A DNA stretch of 64,000 nt, from positions 6,448,001 through 6,512,000 of the forward strand of contig OZ004591.1 of NCBI GenBank assembly GCA_963924555.1, read 5' to 3'. Shown piece after piece: positions 10,033-28,459 of this stretch. Positions within the stretch are counted from its first letter, which is position 1; the number at the start of each line of letters is the position of its first letter. The notes under the pieces were generated by a model, which did not search any database, was not told where the DNA came from, and saw only the letters and a program-made list of their open reading frames with translations. Position numbers and translations under genes: made by a program. Source of the DNA: Crambe crambe. Its lineage: Eukaryota > Porifera > Demospongiae > Poecilosclerida > Crambeidae.

Positions 10033-10101
10033 TTCATTTTATCATTCTTTTTTTACTCCAGATAATATATAAATAGTAGCTCAAATAAATATTTCAGTTA
10101 G

Positions 10102-11334
10102 CTAGTTTGGTTTCTCTGTGATGGTTTTTCGTTTGGCATGAAGTAGATAGAGAAGTGGTGGGATCAGTTTTGGGGCAATGGTAGACTCCACAGCACGTAA
10201 CATTATCCTCAGTTCCTTGCAGGCAGCGGTCAGTGCTTCTGAAGAATGCTGGGGGGAGGGGTGTGAGAGAGAGATAGGATTCGTCAATGAGGAGTATAAT
10301 TCAGACTGGTCATGGGACCGAGCAGTGGAACCTCCGATGATAAAGGACAGTGAGGACGAACCTCTTAATAAAGGATAATCTAATAACCTTTGTATATGCA
10401 CTCTATACAAAATAACCTCCAAAATAGGACAGCCTCTCTAGTCTCTACAAAAAAAATAAAGGCTGGATCCAAGTGCGTCTATTATTTGGAGGGTCCATTG
10501 TAGTGTCACATCACTATGCAACATCTCTGGTAAAACACCACCACTCTATTTGGTCTAAGAGTATTCCTCCCCCTTTTCCCCTCCCATAGGATCCCCATAT
10601 GAAGCATCTTACAGCATAAGCCCGTATGTTTTTGTTGATGGAGTCCACCCATATTCTCCTTTCCTCGTCAGAGGAAGACACCATGTAGTAAGTACGAGAG
10701 GCATGCTGGGAGTTACTGACAGAGATGGTTTGACTGCGAAATGTTTCTGCTACTCCATCAGCAGCCAGTAGGTCCTGTGGTGATTACGATACTTGAAGAT
10801 CACTAAACTAACACTAAGAGAGAACTTACGCAAAGGGAGGCTGCAAAGTTGCTAGGTCTGTGAACAGCAATACAACGAAGCTGCAATGAAGGATACCATG
10901 ATAATTACCTATATATTCTCTAATTAAGTGACGAATGGAATGTTCTTATTCCTTAATTAAAGCATGTCACAATAGACTATTAGTTGTGTAAGAAATGGAT
11001 CTAAGAGCTTTTAATATTGCTCTTGTGGCTCCCTTTCTTTATAGGATACTGGATCTCACCACCATGATGGGAACCCTGTGCCTCCCCCCCCCCCCCCCCC
11101 TCCCTCCCTCCCTCCTCCTCCTCCCATTCTCTTACCACTGTGACAATTCCCTTCTTCTGTTCACTGGCATTTGCGACAGCATCCACCATGCGTTCTGAGC
11201 CCTGGGGCACTGCTCGACTCCATGAGGAAGGGAGGAGCCGAATCACTCCTCTGGGAGTTGAATCCTGGAAGGAAGGAATTTGGTAAAGGGTCAACTTTCT
11301 GGGTTGATTTAATAGTAAATTAAACTCCCTTTCC

Positions 11335-11370
<36 letters not shown>

Positions 11371-14300
11371 TTCAACACTCACGCCATATTTCTTGAAGTA
11401 GTAGAGCCAAGATCTGTGCAGGACAAAGTATCTCTTCTGCCATTTGTCTCCAAACATGCCCTTCCTGTGACTGAGCTTGTTCAACCAGCCACTGCGCTCG
11501 ATGTACTCGGGGTCAAAGGTGGCGGGGGAAGGTGGGAGAAGTGAAGGGGTCATTGGAACATGGGGGGACTTCAAAGTGGGTGTGGTTGATAAAGAAGGAG
11601 GTGCCGAAGGGGTGGTGTTTTCTTGAGAGACCAAATTCACTGCCTCTTCCAAAAGAGGTGGCTTTGAAAGTAAGGTATTCACATCATCGTCCCTCGGAGT
11701 TGCTCCGTCTTCTTCAATGCTGCTCGTTAGTAGGTTCCTTTGCACACCTTTAGTGCAACTCTGTCTGTTAAAGAAACTTACAGAACCACTCGACCTTTTG
11801 AGAGTTGACATGGTAGAGGGATCAAGATAATTTACCATCAACTCCCCCTGAAGTTCATCTTCACTACCATTATCTTGTTCGCTGCTTGGAGATGCAGATT
11901 TAGAACTGCGTAACTTCTTTTTCGACTTTGTTTTAAGTTCATCATCGCCACCATTTTTCGATGCCACGGGATATAACCCAGCAACTTCTACTGGAGGCTT
12001 TTCTTTCACCGTATCCTCGTGATCTCCATCTGTGTTTTGTGCGGGAGTACTTACAGGTACCATTTTTCCATTTTCAGGATCCCCTTCTGGTTCCATACTC
12101 TCCTTCAAATCCTCTTCACTCGACTTAACATCAGAGGATGATTCTGGAATATCTGTCAGCAAAGAAGGCTCAGGAGACATTTCAGGAGTATCCGTTGACA
12201 CTTCACCTCTTGAATAAGACCCTACTACATTCAACACTTCACCACTAGATGAAGATATGAAAATATCCTTTGGTGATTCTTTATGACTATCGTCGCCTCT
12301 TGAAGAAACCTCTGCAACATCCTTTGATGAGGTCCGCACGAGGACCGTCAGATTCTTGGCATAGGAGGCACTCATTCTTGACCACTTCTTGGGAGCCACG
12401 GCAACTGTTCGTGAAGAGAGTTCTTCCATTGACTTTGATTCTTTCAGATCGTGATCATGTAACTCTAATTCAGCTGCAACCGTGTCCAAAGTCTCCACAC
12501 TTCGCGCTTTGATCAGAAAGGACCTCCTTGGAGGTTCGTCTGGACTCTTCTCTGTGGAGTTTGGGTGTTCTTCGAGACTGGAGGTTGTTTTAGACTGGTT
12601 AGTGTTCAAAGGTTTTACATCTTCCATAAGAGGTGGTGGTTCATAAAGAGGAAGGCAGTTTATTATCATTTTCAATCCAGTTGGACCTCTGAACCTAAAA
12701 TAAGAAACAAGAAATAAAGCAAAACAGGAAGTAATGGGAGCAAGACAGGAAATAATGTTATAAGAAACAGGAAATAAAGCAAAACAGGAAGTAGCAAGAC
12801 AGAAAGTAATATTATATCATAGCTGTACTTTCAAACAGGGTGCTTAAGTATATTCATGAGAATGCCATAGACCCAGCCCACTTTCTTTGAAGTTCTATAT
12901 CCAAACAGGGTGGCCCGCCCTGCATTTAGGAAACACTTATTCCCTGTAACAATTTTGGTCCAGAAACCCTCTAATGGAAGACTACATTATGTCATTGCCA
13001 GTAGTAACTTGTTACTATGTCATCCAGCCGATTAAATAAACAGATAGATAGAGTACTAAATTATTTTTTAATCAACTCACAAGATTTCATCTTCATTCTT
13101 CATGACTATGGTGGTACCATCTTTGAGCACAATCGTGTTTTCAGGAGTCTCTCCTGTCTTGGGGGTAGTGAGTTGGTTTCTTGCTTCTGGTGTTTGGCTG
13201 TCAGGGGGTGTCCTGTTAGGTACTGTCTGAGACTGGGGAGGTGGAACAAAGTTCAGGTTTGGAGGCACAGAAGTGGAAATGGGTGTGGCTTGAGGCTGAG
13301 AGGGTTGATTCTGGGGAAGTGGAACGAAGTTCAGGTTCGGGGGCACAGAAGTGGAAATGGGTGTGGTTTGAGGTGGCGGCGGCAAAGGACCTACATTTGA
13401 AGCGGTGGTCTGGAGAGGAAAAGAACAAGGAATGAGTCCTCTTGAAAGAAAGGTCATGGACTCCATAATAGCTTATATGTACAATGAAGCATTGTATGTC
13501 GTCAACCACTTCCCCTCAAATGAATATAACACACATTCTTTAGATAAAGCATCCTTATCATCCATCAGCACATATTTATAAACATACAATGCGATCCACT
13601 ACTTCAACTAGTCATCTAGTCTCACATAGCCAGACCCGATTCTTTCCCCAAGAAAAAGGGTCTGGCTACACGAGACTACTAGTCATCGATGTACACTACT
13701 TTAACCCTCTTCCCTTCAGCTTATGTTTTTGGGGGGTCTGATGAGTGGGTCTTATAGGCACTGGGAATCGTTCCCTTCTTCTTTGTGGTAGGATTCTGTC
13801 AGTCCCTATTCATCTATGCAATAAGACTCTACATGTTGGTAATAATTGCCAAATAAAACCTAGGCTCTTTTTCCTTAGATAGCTACAGCTTGACTGTAGA
13901 AGCATACTAGGTATATTATCAGTAAGCAGCTGCTGGCCTACAAATGACTGTTATTATTAGTTGAATGCCTTACATTTATAACGGGAAAAGGACACTAGGA
14001 CATTATTATCAACAATTAAAGGTTTAACAGTGTCATCAACCACTATGTCTGGACGGTTTTTATTTATTTTTGCTTTTTAAAATGCTTTCCACTCACTCCA
14101 TTCTGAGGAGGAGGAGCTCCATCAGTGGTTAGGCTGAGTATCCACTGCTCGCCTTCACTGGACGAGGTTTCTACTTGCACACTGGGTGATATATTCACCA
14201 CCGTGGCTCCATTCAGTCCATTGGATCGCTGGTAGTTTCTCAGGAATTCCTGCTGATGTTGCTGCTGGCGTCTGAGCTGGTCTTGGTGTAACTGCTGCTG

Positions 14301-15051
14301 CTTGCGGTGATGTTCCTGTTGCTGTCGACGAAGCTGCTCCTGCTGTCTCTGAAATTGCTGCCAAGAAATGAAAATGAGATGAGAACAGTTGTGAAAATTC
14401 TCTCAGTACCCCCTTCCTCCTTCTAAATATTGTCACTCTAAAATATTGAGGATATAGACATAAACAGCAGGTGACTACTGGTACATGGTTGGTCAAAATA
14501 TCGATCTAGACTGTTGGCAGTACAAAACAACTAGAGAAACAGATAATTTAGACGGAATTGATATGGCAACACCTCCCAATTGTTTGCACACATACTTCCC
14601 CACATAAAAACAATGCAAACACAACTCCAAAGAGGCAAGGACTAATTTAGTAGCCTAGGCTGGCTAGCTAGCTAATTTACCAAGCCATCTTGTGGGACTT
14701 ACCTGAGCCTGTTGCTGCCTTTGAAGCTGCTGTTGTTGCTGTAGCCTTCTTTGGTTATCCATTTGCAAGTTCTGGTGGAGCCTGTGGGAGTAAACCACCA
14801 GTGAATTGCCTAATCCTAGACCTCTCCAATAACTTTATTATATAGCTAGCTTGGTATTTTAATTGTAACCTCTTCTGTTGGTCCTGGAACCTCTGCTGCT
14901 GTTGGAATTGCTGTTGTTGTTGGAAGCGCTGTTGCTGTTGTAAGCGCTGCTGCTGCTGGAAACGCTGTTGTTGTTGAAACTGGAAGTTGTGAGACGGAGT
15001 GTGAATTCTCGGCGGGGCCGGGGGACGAGGCGGGGGCGGGATATATGGCAT
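10102..15051 (-). CDS. PH-domain protein with glutamine-rich N-terminus
   Basis: Nine minus-strand exons sum in phase to 883 residues: 15051-14870, 14781-14703, 14357-14097, 13409-13081, 12694-11383, 11264-11136, 10880-10830, 10774-10613 and 10248-10102. The N-terminus is proline-rich (MPYIPPPPRPPAPP). About 150 glutamine-rich residues follow (repeated FQQQQR), which would make a helical or coiled segment. Next comes a repeated SVPPNLNFVP segment and a long acidic, serine-rich disordered region. A C-terminal PH domain (about residues 695-835) starts RSGWLNKLSHRKGMFGDKWQ, with KRYFVLHRSWLYYFKKYG, and ends YYMVSSSDEERRIWVDSIN. PH domains commonly bind phosphoinositides. A conserved-looking tail of about 48 residues follows. 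I do not recognise the orthologue. It is divergent to ATP1B1-like at 15318. Confidence 0.85.
11083..11368. repeat. Two long C homopolymer runs just inside PH-gene introns
   Basis: C-runs at about 11086-11101 (extending into CCCT repeats) and about 11336-11367 read as G-runs on the coding strand. They begin about 12-30 nt after the 5' splice sites at 11383 and 11136. Homopolymer lengths are likely unstable and may be mis-sequenced. Confidence 0.8.
12700..12815. repeat. Two-copy AAACAGGAAATAAAGC repeat in a PH-gene intron
   Basis: A segment of about 60 bp, AGAAACAGGAAATAAAGC followed by AAAACAGGAAGTA, occurs at about 12704 and again at about 12764 with minor differences. The remainder of the intron 12695-13080 shows no gene. 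Confidence 0.7.
13609..13688. mobile_element. Short foldback element (AGCCAGACCC family)
   Basis: The left arm CTAGTCTCACATAGCCAGAC and the right arm GGGTCTGGCTACACGAGACT are imperfect inverted complements of about 25 bp around a loop of about 25 bp. A related but shorter element with arms TAGCCTCGTTCC occurs at 34194-34242. It lies in a PH-gene intron. The structure fits a miniature inverted-repeat or foldback element without coding capacity. Confidence 0.6.
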
Positions 15052-15317
15052 GCTTCCTACACTAGATAGTCACAGTCACTATTCTATATACAGCTTCTTA
15101 CTAAGCTTACTCTACAATCAATACCCTTTCTTTCGTGTTTAAACCCTTAAAAGGCTCTGGTATGAATTATGCATAATAATATTATGGGCGGGGCTCATCC
15201 GAGCTCAATTATCCACGCATGCGTAATGAAGCAGTTTCTATGGCAAACACCTCGGGGCTTTTTCTTCTTTCATCATCAGCTCAACAACCGAATTTCCACT
15301 GTTGAAGTACTCTGAAG
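15052..15317. promoter_or_regulatory. Divergent intergenic region between PH gene and Na,K-ATPase beta
   Basis: This 266-bp gap separates two start codons on opposite strands, so it must hold both promoters unless undetected noncoding exons exist. No clear TATA box or initiator stands out. The sequence ACGCATGCGT lies in the middle (15213-15222) and is a perfect 10-bp palindrome. Confidence 0.45.
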
Positions 15318-16515
15318 ATGAAATTTAAGAAAAATTTGAAGGAATTTGCTAAAATGTACCTCTACAATAGTGAGACTCATGCAATATTGGGCAGAACATG
15401 TGGAAATTGGGGTAAGAGAATTAGACAAGGCAAATAATTTATTACCATGGTATGTCTCCTTTTCCAATAGCACAAATTGGATTATTCTTTATAGTGTTTT
15501 ATATCATTCTTGCCATAATATTCGCAATCCACCTCGCCATATTCCTTGCTATAACCCCTGGACCAAAATTTGATGTAAAGCCTTGGAATTTCGGGAAATA
15601 TGCATATATGAACTATCCCAACAGACCGCTAGGTAAAAAACAGCTACAAAAAGATGATATATGATAAAAAAAGCCTTTCCACTATCATAGAACTGATCAT
15701 GATACCCAAGGAGTTCAACTTCATAAGAGGAAGTGCAAATTTAGGAAATTTTGAGTATCACTACTTCAATCGACTCCATGCCGGTGCAGTTGCATGTATG
15801 TAATACTTCCATTTACTCTTAGTACACAATAACAATAAAATTACTTATACACCAATAGCTGGAGTTGGTAATGAGTGCCTTAATAGAGACAACAGATATG
15901 GATTTTCTATAGGACAACCATGCATATTCCTGCATATCGCAAAAGTACGTTAATTAACACATTGGTCATGTGATGCGATAGCTTTTATTTGTTCAGGTAT
16001 TTGATTGGACTCCAGAGTTAATCAACTCGTCCTTAAAAGAAGAAAATTTTTTACCTTATAATTGCACTTTCACAACCTCAGAACAAAATGTTGTAAGTAG
16101 CCAATAACCACCCAGTCTAGTAGTAAGTGAAATACATTAGGTAGAAATGTTATTCAATCGCTTCAGGAATTATCAATCACTTCCAGTCCAAGTGGTCTAC
16201 CACTAAAACTCAATAACAATGCAAATTCTAGAAGTTTTCCCTTCAGGAACCAACCCAATTTCAAGTAAGGCTAATGTTTCAAACACATTATGTACAGCTA
16301 ACGCAACCTTTTCTTTCCCTAGAATTCCTGTCATGGCATTAGCTCTGAACCTTAGTGCACTTCCTTTGAGCCTTCCAAGGACATTTGAAGGCAGAGTCAC
16401 ATGTGTGTTACACTTTGAGGCAATAAATGTAGTTCGGCCAAGAAATAATATACTGCAGAGGCTATATGAAATACCTCTTGAAGCAAGCACAAAAATAACA
16501 TTTACATTATCATGA
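15318..16515 (+). CDS. ATP1B: Na+/K+-ATPase beta subunit
   Basis: Seven exons sum in frame to 259 residues: 15318-15369, 15471-15632, 15691-15783, 15859-15944, 15997-16092, 16167-16264 and 16323-16515. It is a type II membrane glycoprotein with a short cytoplasmic N-terminus ending MYLYN and one hydrophobic segment (IGLFFIVFYIILAIIFAIHL). The ectodomain carries GNECLNRDNRYGFSIGQPC, matching the beta-subunit disulfide loop ending GKPC, then YNCTF and a C-terminal GRVTCVLHFEA. The beta subunit chaperones and anchors the catalytic alpha subunit at the plasma membrane. Length is slightly below the usual 300 or so residues. H,K-ATPase beta is an alternative within the same family. It converges on COX18 with 42 bp between stop codons. 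Confidence 0.85.
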
Positions 16516-16557
16516 ATTGTACGAATAATAAATATTTTGTGTATATGTGTATGTATA

Positions 16558-18316
16558 TCAATTCTTCTTCTGCAATTCCAAAAAGTCTCTTGTTTTCAGT
16601 TGAATTGTTTCTAGCATGTAACGAAATGGTCTTTCTTTTTCACTAGGAACTTTAGGAATGCTCAACAGCCTCCTTGCAGTTGGGAGCATTACGATAAGGT
16701 TTTGCACCAATGCAGAGGTACTCGACATAGCCCAATATAGAACAACAGCCTAGAGTGTATTGTTATTTTCTTAGACAGCTGTATCCCAGCATAGCTACCA
16801 TCCATATTGCACTGTTGCACTTTCAAGTAGATAACTCAGTACATACTAACTGTTATTTTCTTTAATAATCACACCTGTGACCATGCATGTGTCACCATGC
16901 AAAGATGTCTCTCGGAAAAGAGAATATAGCTTATGTATACATGATCCCATGTTGCACTTTCTGTTCAGTTTCAAAGCTATCAAATAATCACACCTGTGAC
17001 CATGCATGTGTCACCATGCAAAGATGTCTCTCGGAAAAGAGAATATAGCTTATGTATACATGATCCCATGTTGCACTTTCTGTTCAGTTTCAAAGCTATC
17101 AAATAAAAAAATGAAAGGCCATTACTGTGTTTGCTTTTCTGCTTTCTACAGCACTATGATCTCACATTATGTATAATTATGAACTACACACTTACTGAGG
17201 GAAATTGGCAGCCAATATAGCCTGCAGCAATGCTTAGACTTCTTGATGCATTTGTAAAGATCCTCATTCTTCTAGTGACTTGCTGTCTTCTAATGCTGAA
17301 TAGCTGGAAAGCGTAAGATTTCAAAAAGGCTGGAAGTGATTTATTTGATTCTTACCTGTATGTTGAGTAGATTAGTGATCACCACTAGTATTGGTAGGAT
17401 GAAATAAGGGTCAACTGTTGTTAGATCCTGGAACCACAGTGTGCCCTCCACAGCCATGCTCTCTGACGTTCCGGCGAAGAGGGGTTCACATAATGGGAAA
17501 AATCCAGTCATATTACGAAGAGTGAAAGATAGGGTGATCCACAGTGGAATCTGGACCCATGGCATGAGATACAGTTTGTATGGACTGCAACCTTCCTTAT
17601 GAAAAAGATCAGCAGCAACTTTCTTAGCCTGCGCAGATGTATTAAGTTGTACTTAACTCTCTAGCATTAATAATTATCCCTCATGTGTTAAGTTATTTAA
17701 CTCTCTAGCATTAATAAACCCATTACACTTATGCATTTATTAATCTTCCATCAAATTATAAATCCCATTCACTTAGTCGCTTAACTCTTTAACATTAAGT
17801 CAATAACTGCTTCACTAAGACTCTACTCACCTCCTTCTGGAATCTCTTATTAGCTTCAGTGTGGGGCAGATTGGCTCTTCGACACTGAGCCACCACATTG
17901 TGCAGTTTTATTTCCTGCAACTCCTTCAGTCTCGGAACGAGCAATTCCTGCCTTGCAGCCAGCTTCATCTGGTACACAACAAGGGGGAGGGTCACACCCA
18001 CTCTCAAGAGTACGGTGGTACCCACGATCACTGCCCACCATGGCAGGTGGGTGTAGTGGTGTATGGAATTCAGAACTGTCTCTGATCCTTGAAGCAGAGC
18101 ATTGGCCTTGGGGTTGGAAGTCACTGAGAATTTGCGATTCTTGGAGAGTTGAAGGAATGGAGGTTGTGTGGACGGAAGGCATCTTTCGAGGAAGATTTGA
18201 TGACGGTGGTGACTCCGTTGGTAGGCAAAAAAGGAAAGAGTTCTCTTTGGAATTAGAAGCATATCTTCCGAAGTGTACGACCCTTTACCTAAGCTAGGAA
18301 TAGAGGTTATGCGCAT
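16558..18316 (-). CDS. COX18: COX18, mitochondrial inner-membrane insertase of the Oxa1/YidC family
   Basis: Four minus-strand exons (18316-17831, 17628-17356, 17303-17196, 16749-16558) sum to 352 residues in frame. The N-terminus is basic and serine-rich, as expected for mitochondrial import. Family motifs include HLPWWAVIVGTTVLLRVGVT, LMPWVQIPLWITLSFTLRNM, GTLWFQDLTTVDPYFILP and AVVLYWAMSSTSALVQNL, all matching the COX18 branch rather than OXA1L. COX18 translocates the C-terminal tail of cytochrome oxidase subunit 2. Conserved positions of transmembrane segments and exon phases support an intact gene. Confidence 0.92.
16864..17101. repeat. Perfect-looking 119-bp tandem duplication in a COX18 intron
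   Basis: The block beginning AATAATCACACCTGTGACC at 16864 is repeated at 16983 with no difference that I can see. It lies in the intron between exons 17196-17303 and 16558-16749. Identity implies a very recent event or an assembly artefact. Confidence 0.9.
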
Positions 18317-18578
18317 AGCTACGCCTTACCCAATAATAATTATACATAATTATACTGTAAGTATGCACAGCTGTACAAAAACAAATCAGTTACGCTGTAC
18401 AAGGTATTAAAACATAAATAAAGAGTGCATACAGATAAATTATGCTATCATGACAATTAAAAAATCACAACAACAAAAAAACTGGGAAAATAATCAATTT
18501 TTGCTGCTTTTATTTTAAATGTTTTGTATTGAAGTTATGTTCTTCCTGCATGTTGAGAAGTGGCTTGGTGCCTGCAAT

Positions 18579-24996
<6,418 letters not shown>

Positions 24997-25549
24997 TTTC
25001 CTGGTTGGTTCACAATCCTGTTTAGGTTAAGGGGCAAGTGATGCTGACTAGTAGCCCTTGAACGTAAGAGATTCAGCTCTCTAGTTCGATGCTGAGTGAA
25101 GTTCTTTTCGAGTAAGAGTCTTCACAACGTAGTGGAGAGTTCTCAAGTAAATTTAAATTTAGTATCTCCTCGAGTCTATCGGTGAAGCATCTCACCTATA
25201 AGTGCTGCTTAGCCACCAATTTTCGCACGGAAGTTCCAACGTCTGGCAGAAAATCCTTGATACATAAGTACACACCCACTTTTAAAAATTTAGCTCTCAC
25301 CTGATTATCACGTGATTATGGTGTCGTGCATGTGAGTCTCACGTGGGAGTCATAATATCCGGACCAAGGGTGGGAACCAGGTCAGCAACCAACTTCCGAA
25401 AGTTGTGCAAGAAGACCTCAAGACTCTTTGCCCTTTGTCTCTATAAAGGTATTCCAAGGATAATATAAAGTTACCCCAGATTAAAGAACTCCGTCTCTCC
25501 TGTAAATATCTAGCAATTATAAAAAGAGCAAAGTCCGTCGCGCCAGCAG
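24997..25549. promoter_or_regulatory. Divergent promoter region of kinase and Rac genes, with Rac noncoding exon 1
   Basis: Between the kinase start and about 25.55 kb there is no open coding frame. A consensus donor, CGCCAGCAG followed by GTGAGA at 25550, lies downstream of a GC-containing stretch (AAAGTCCGTCGCGCC). It can pair with the acceptor TTGCATTGCAG at 28423 just before the Rac start codon. I therefore place the Rac 5' untranslated exon ending at 25549. This assignment rests on splice consensus and position only. Confidence 0.45.
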
Positions 25550-28423
25550 GTGAGAAATCTATTTATTATACTAGCTAACTATTAAAGAGCTGGATTTTCA
25601 TTAGGCAAAAAATAATTGTGAGCTAGCTGATAAGTTAGCTGTGTGACTACTAGCTGCAGCTCCTATTTTTTCAAGCCTGGTTCTTTTTGAGTCTAGAGTT
25701 GTTAATTGAAATGTCAATGAAACCCTGCTATTCAGCAGCATGTGCCTGCAGCATGCTAACTGAAACTAAAATGCCACTTCAATGCTCAGTGGGCTCTGTT
25801 CAGCTTGAGCCAGCCAGTTAGCACATCAGTGGGAGAGCTGAATGATTTGTTGTACTATGTGATTTTGAGGAATCCTCATTCCTTCATATTGACTATTTTA
25901 AGACAGTTGAGGGACTTACATAGGCCAATCATAGCTTTCCCCAATCATAGCATTCCCTTATAAACTAGTTGGCCTTGTGGCATTGTAGTGTATAACACCC
26001 TGTGTGTAATGGACTATGAATGCCATAAATAGGACTATGCTATAAGTTGGGAAATTTTAGCTTTTTGTACAGTCATGATAATTATTTTCATGTAACTAAT
26101 TTTCGTTGTGAGAAATAGGTGTGCTGAAATGGGGTGGGTTACATTGAGCTTCTAAGCATGCAGTGTATCAGTGGTGAGGATGGGTATATGCGACTGTATG
26201 TAACCTTAGTGATGTTTTATCATTCCCTCTGTAATTCAGAGCATATACAGTGTTGACCTTTCTACCAGTAGAACATTGCTATATAACAAATGACTGCTCA
26301 GTATGCATAATGGAGTGTTTTTCTCATCATATCATGCACACAAGTCATAAGTTTATTGTATCATATCCTGTTCCAATAGTGACATTATTAGAAAAGTACT
26401 TCACATCATATCCTTGGTTGGAACTTGTAAGAGCTCACCTCTGGTTAAATTAATAGTGCAGTACTGTGTATTCAATCTTAAGGGTCCCTCTTTTGGGGGT
26501 CAAAAAATGAGGTATTAAGTCTTTCGTATATGATCTAGAACTGTTTCAGTATGATTGCATCTATACTCCAGCAGGTGTTTTCATAAAATGGACATTTTTT
26601 TGGTGAACTTATGGGCTTTTCAATGCCTCTCAGCCTGTGTGATTTATGCTGTAAGCTGAGATGTTACTAATGCAATGGCTGGTATCCAACCAGTAAGCAG
26701 AGGCTTGTTTCCCTAAGTGGCCACTCTTTGACCTGTTTGGGAAACCTATTCAGTATTGTGCCCCATACTGCAGCATTAAAGTCTTGAGAGGTGTGAATTT
26801 GCAATAACACTGATTTAGTTTACGACATGATCTTGTTATACTTGTAGTATACTGTAGTATACTGTAGTAATTTAGAGGGCTAGGGATCAAGTGTTAAAGG
26901 TTCTATTTTTAGAACAAATTCTATTTTTAGTAGCATCAATTAGTTGGCTTTCATGATGTAGCCTTTCTGGAGTGTCATAGTATCTGTAGTGGATTGTCAT
27001 AAGTTGCCAGTCATAACCTACTCAGGCCTCTTATTGCAGGGCATAATATTTTAAGGAGTTACTTTATTACATTCCAGTAGTTCTTTCAGACTCTTCTTGA
27101 TAACCTTTTGCATAAAAGCGTATGTCATAATTGCCGTGTTTTCTATTGGACGAAGCTCATGGTAGTCCCAATGGGGTAGGGGTCATTACATGTATGTCAA
27201 AACATCACTAAAGACTTTTAAGTGTAACTGGTTCTATTCCAATGGTTAATTAAGTTGAGCCATCAAAAGATATTGAGTAGTAGCCATTAGTGTCCCATAA
27301 GAGGAAGGCTATGTAGGCGTCTGGCTGGGCTGGGAGCCGGTTGGCATGGCACAAGCATTGGAGGTAAGCATGTCTAGCTTACACGAAAGTCCTGCCATGG
27401 GCCAATATACTGTCTGTCGTGTTTATGCTCCAGAAGTGATTGTTTATAATGATCGTACTATTGTTTTAGATCATTGAAATCAGAGCAGAGCAAATCACCA
27501 CTGAGACAGTACAAAACATTAATGAGTTTTTGGTATTAATGTTCATGCCTCTTTAGGGATTTTTTTACTTTTGATGTCCAAAATATTGAAAGCAAGTATA
27601 AACCTGTAGTCCGGTCCACACCTATTATTTGAGGCTGGGAGCTTCAACATGATCTTTCTTTATATAGACTTGGGGAAGAGTAATCCACTGTAGTAAGGAC
27701 CATATATGCCCTATGTACAAAAGAATGTGTTTGTATGTAGGTATCAATTGTGTGGCTGTAATAGAAGCACCCTGCCCACTGGCTAGCTGTAATGTACATG
27801 GAGGTTCCAGGAATCAGAAGATGTTTTCATAACTGCCTTGTATAGCCATGTGTGTATGTATGTATATGTATGTATGGTGCAGTTCAAGCTAGTATGCTTC
27901 CAAGTGAATTGAAGTCAACTATGATTATACCACCCTTTAATGAGGCCACCTCCTAAAGAGACCGCCTCCCTATTAATTAAGGCCTCTTGTTAGGTGCTGT
28001 AGCTGTAGGGTTTTCCCCATTGTATTGATTGAACAGGACAGCTGGAGTTCCCTAATGTGACAAGAATTGTAGTTGTATTGATTGGATAGGACAGCTGGAG
28101 TTCTTATGTGACTCTGAGTGACATGTCTTAGTGGTGGTCAGTTCCTACCAGTGTGGTGTACTGTCACAAGACGTCCCTAACAGGCTTCCCTTTCTTTCTC
28201 TCTACACATGACCCACTAATGAGCTCTAAATTTATATTTATAAACCTATTTTTAACTGCAGTGGGTTCAACCTGGTCACTCCTCCCTTCTATATATTGGA
28301 GACATTTCTCGCTGGGTCCCAATTATTGCGAGTACAAAATTACTGCTTTAATCCCTTTGTCCCAGAGGCAGCTCTATCAGGCTAGCCCTGCCTGACTATC
28401 TGACCTTTTCCCTTGCATTGCAG
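25550..28423 (+). other. Putative long first intron of the Rac gene
   Basis: Nearly 2.9 kb contains no coding region I can support. Short repeats are present: TACTGTAG reiterated near 26845-26865, and ATGTATGTATG near 27850-27875. An ATTGTATTGATTGAACAGGACAGCTGGAGTTC segment is partly duplicated at 28018-28050 and 28071-28102. The stretch at 27930-27990 (ACCACCCTTTAATGAGGCCACC) resembles the ACCTCT-type repeat seen at 33450-33640. Confidence 0.45.
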
Positions 28424-28459
28424 AGTTGTTAGTTTCTCTTCAACATTATTACACACAGG

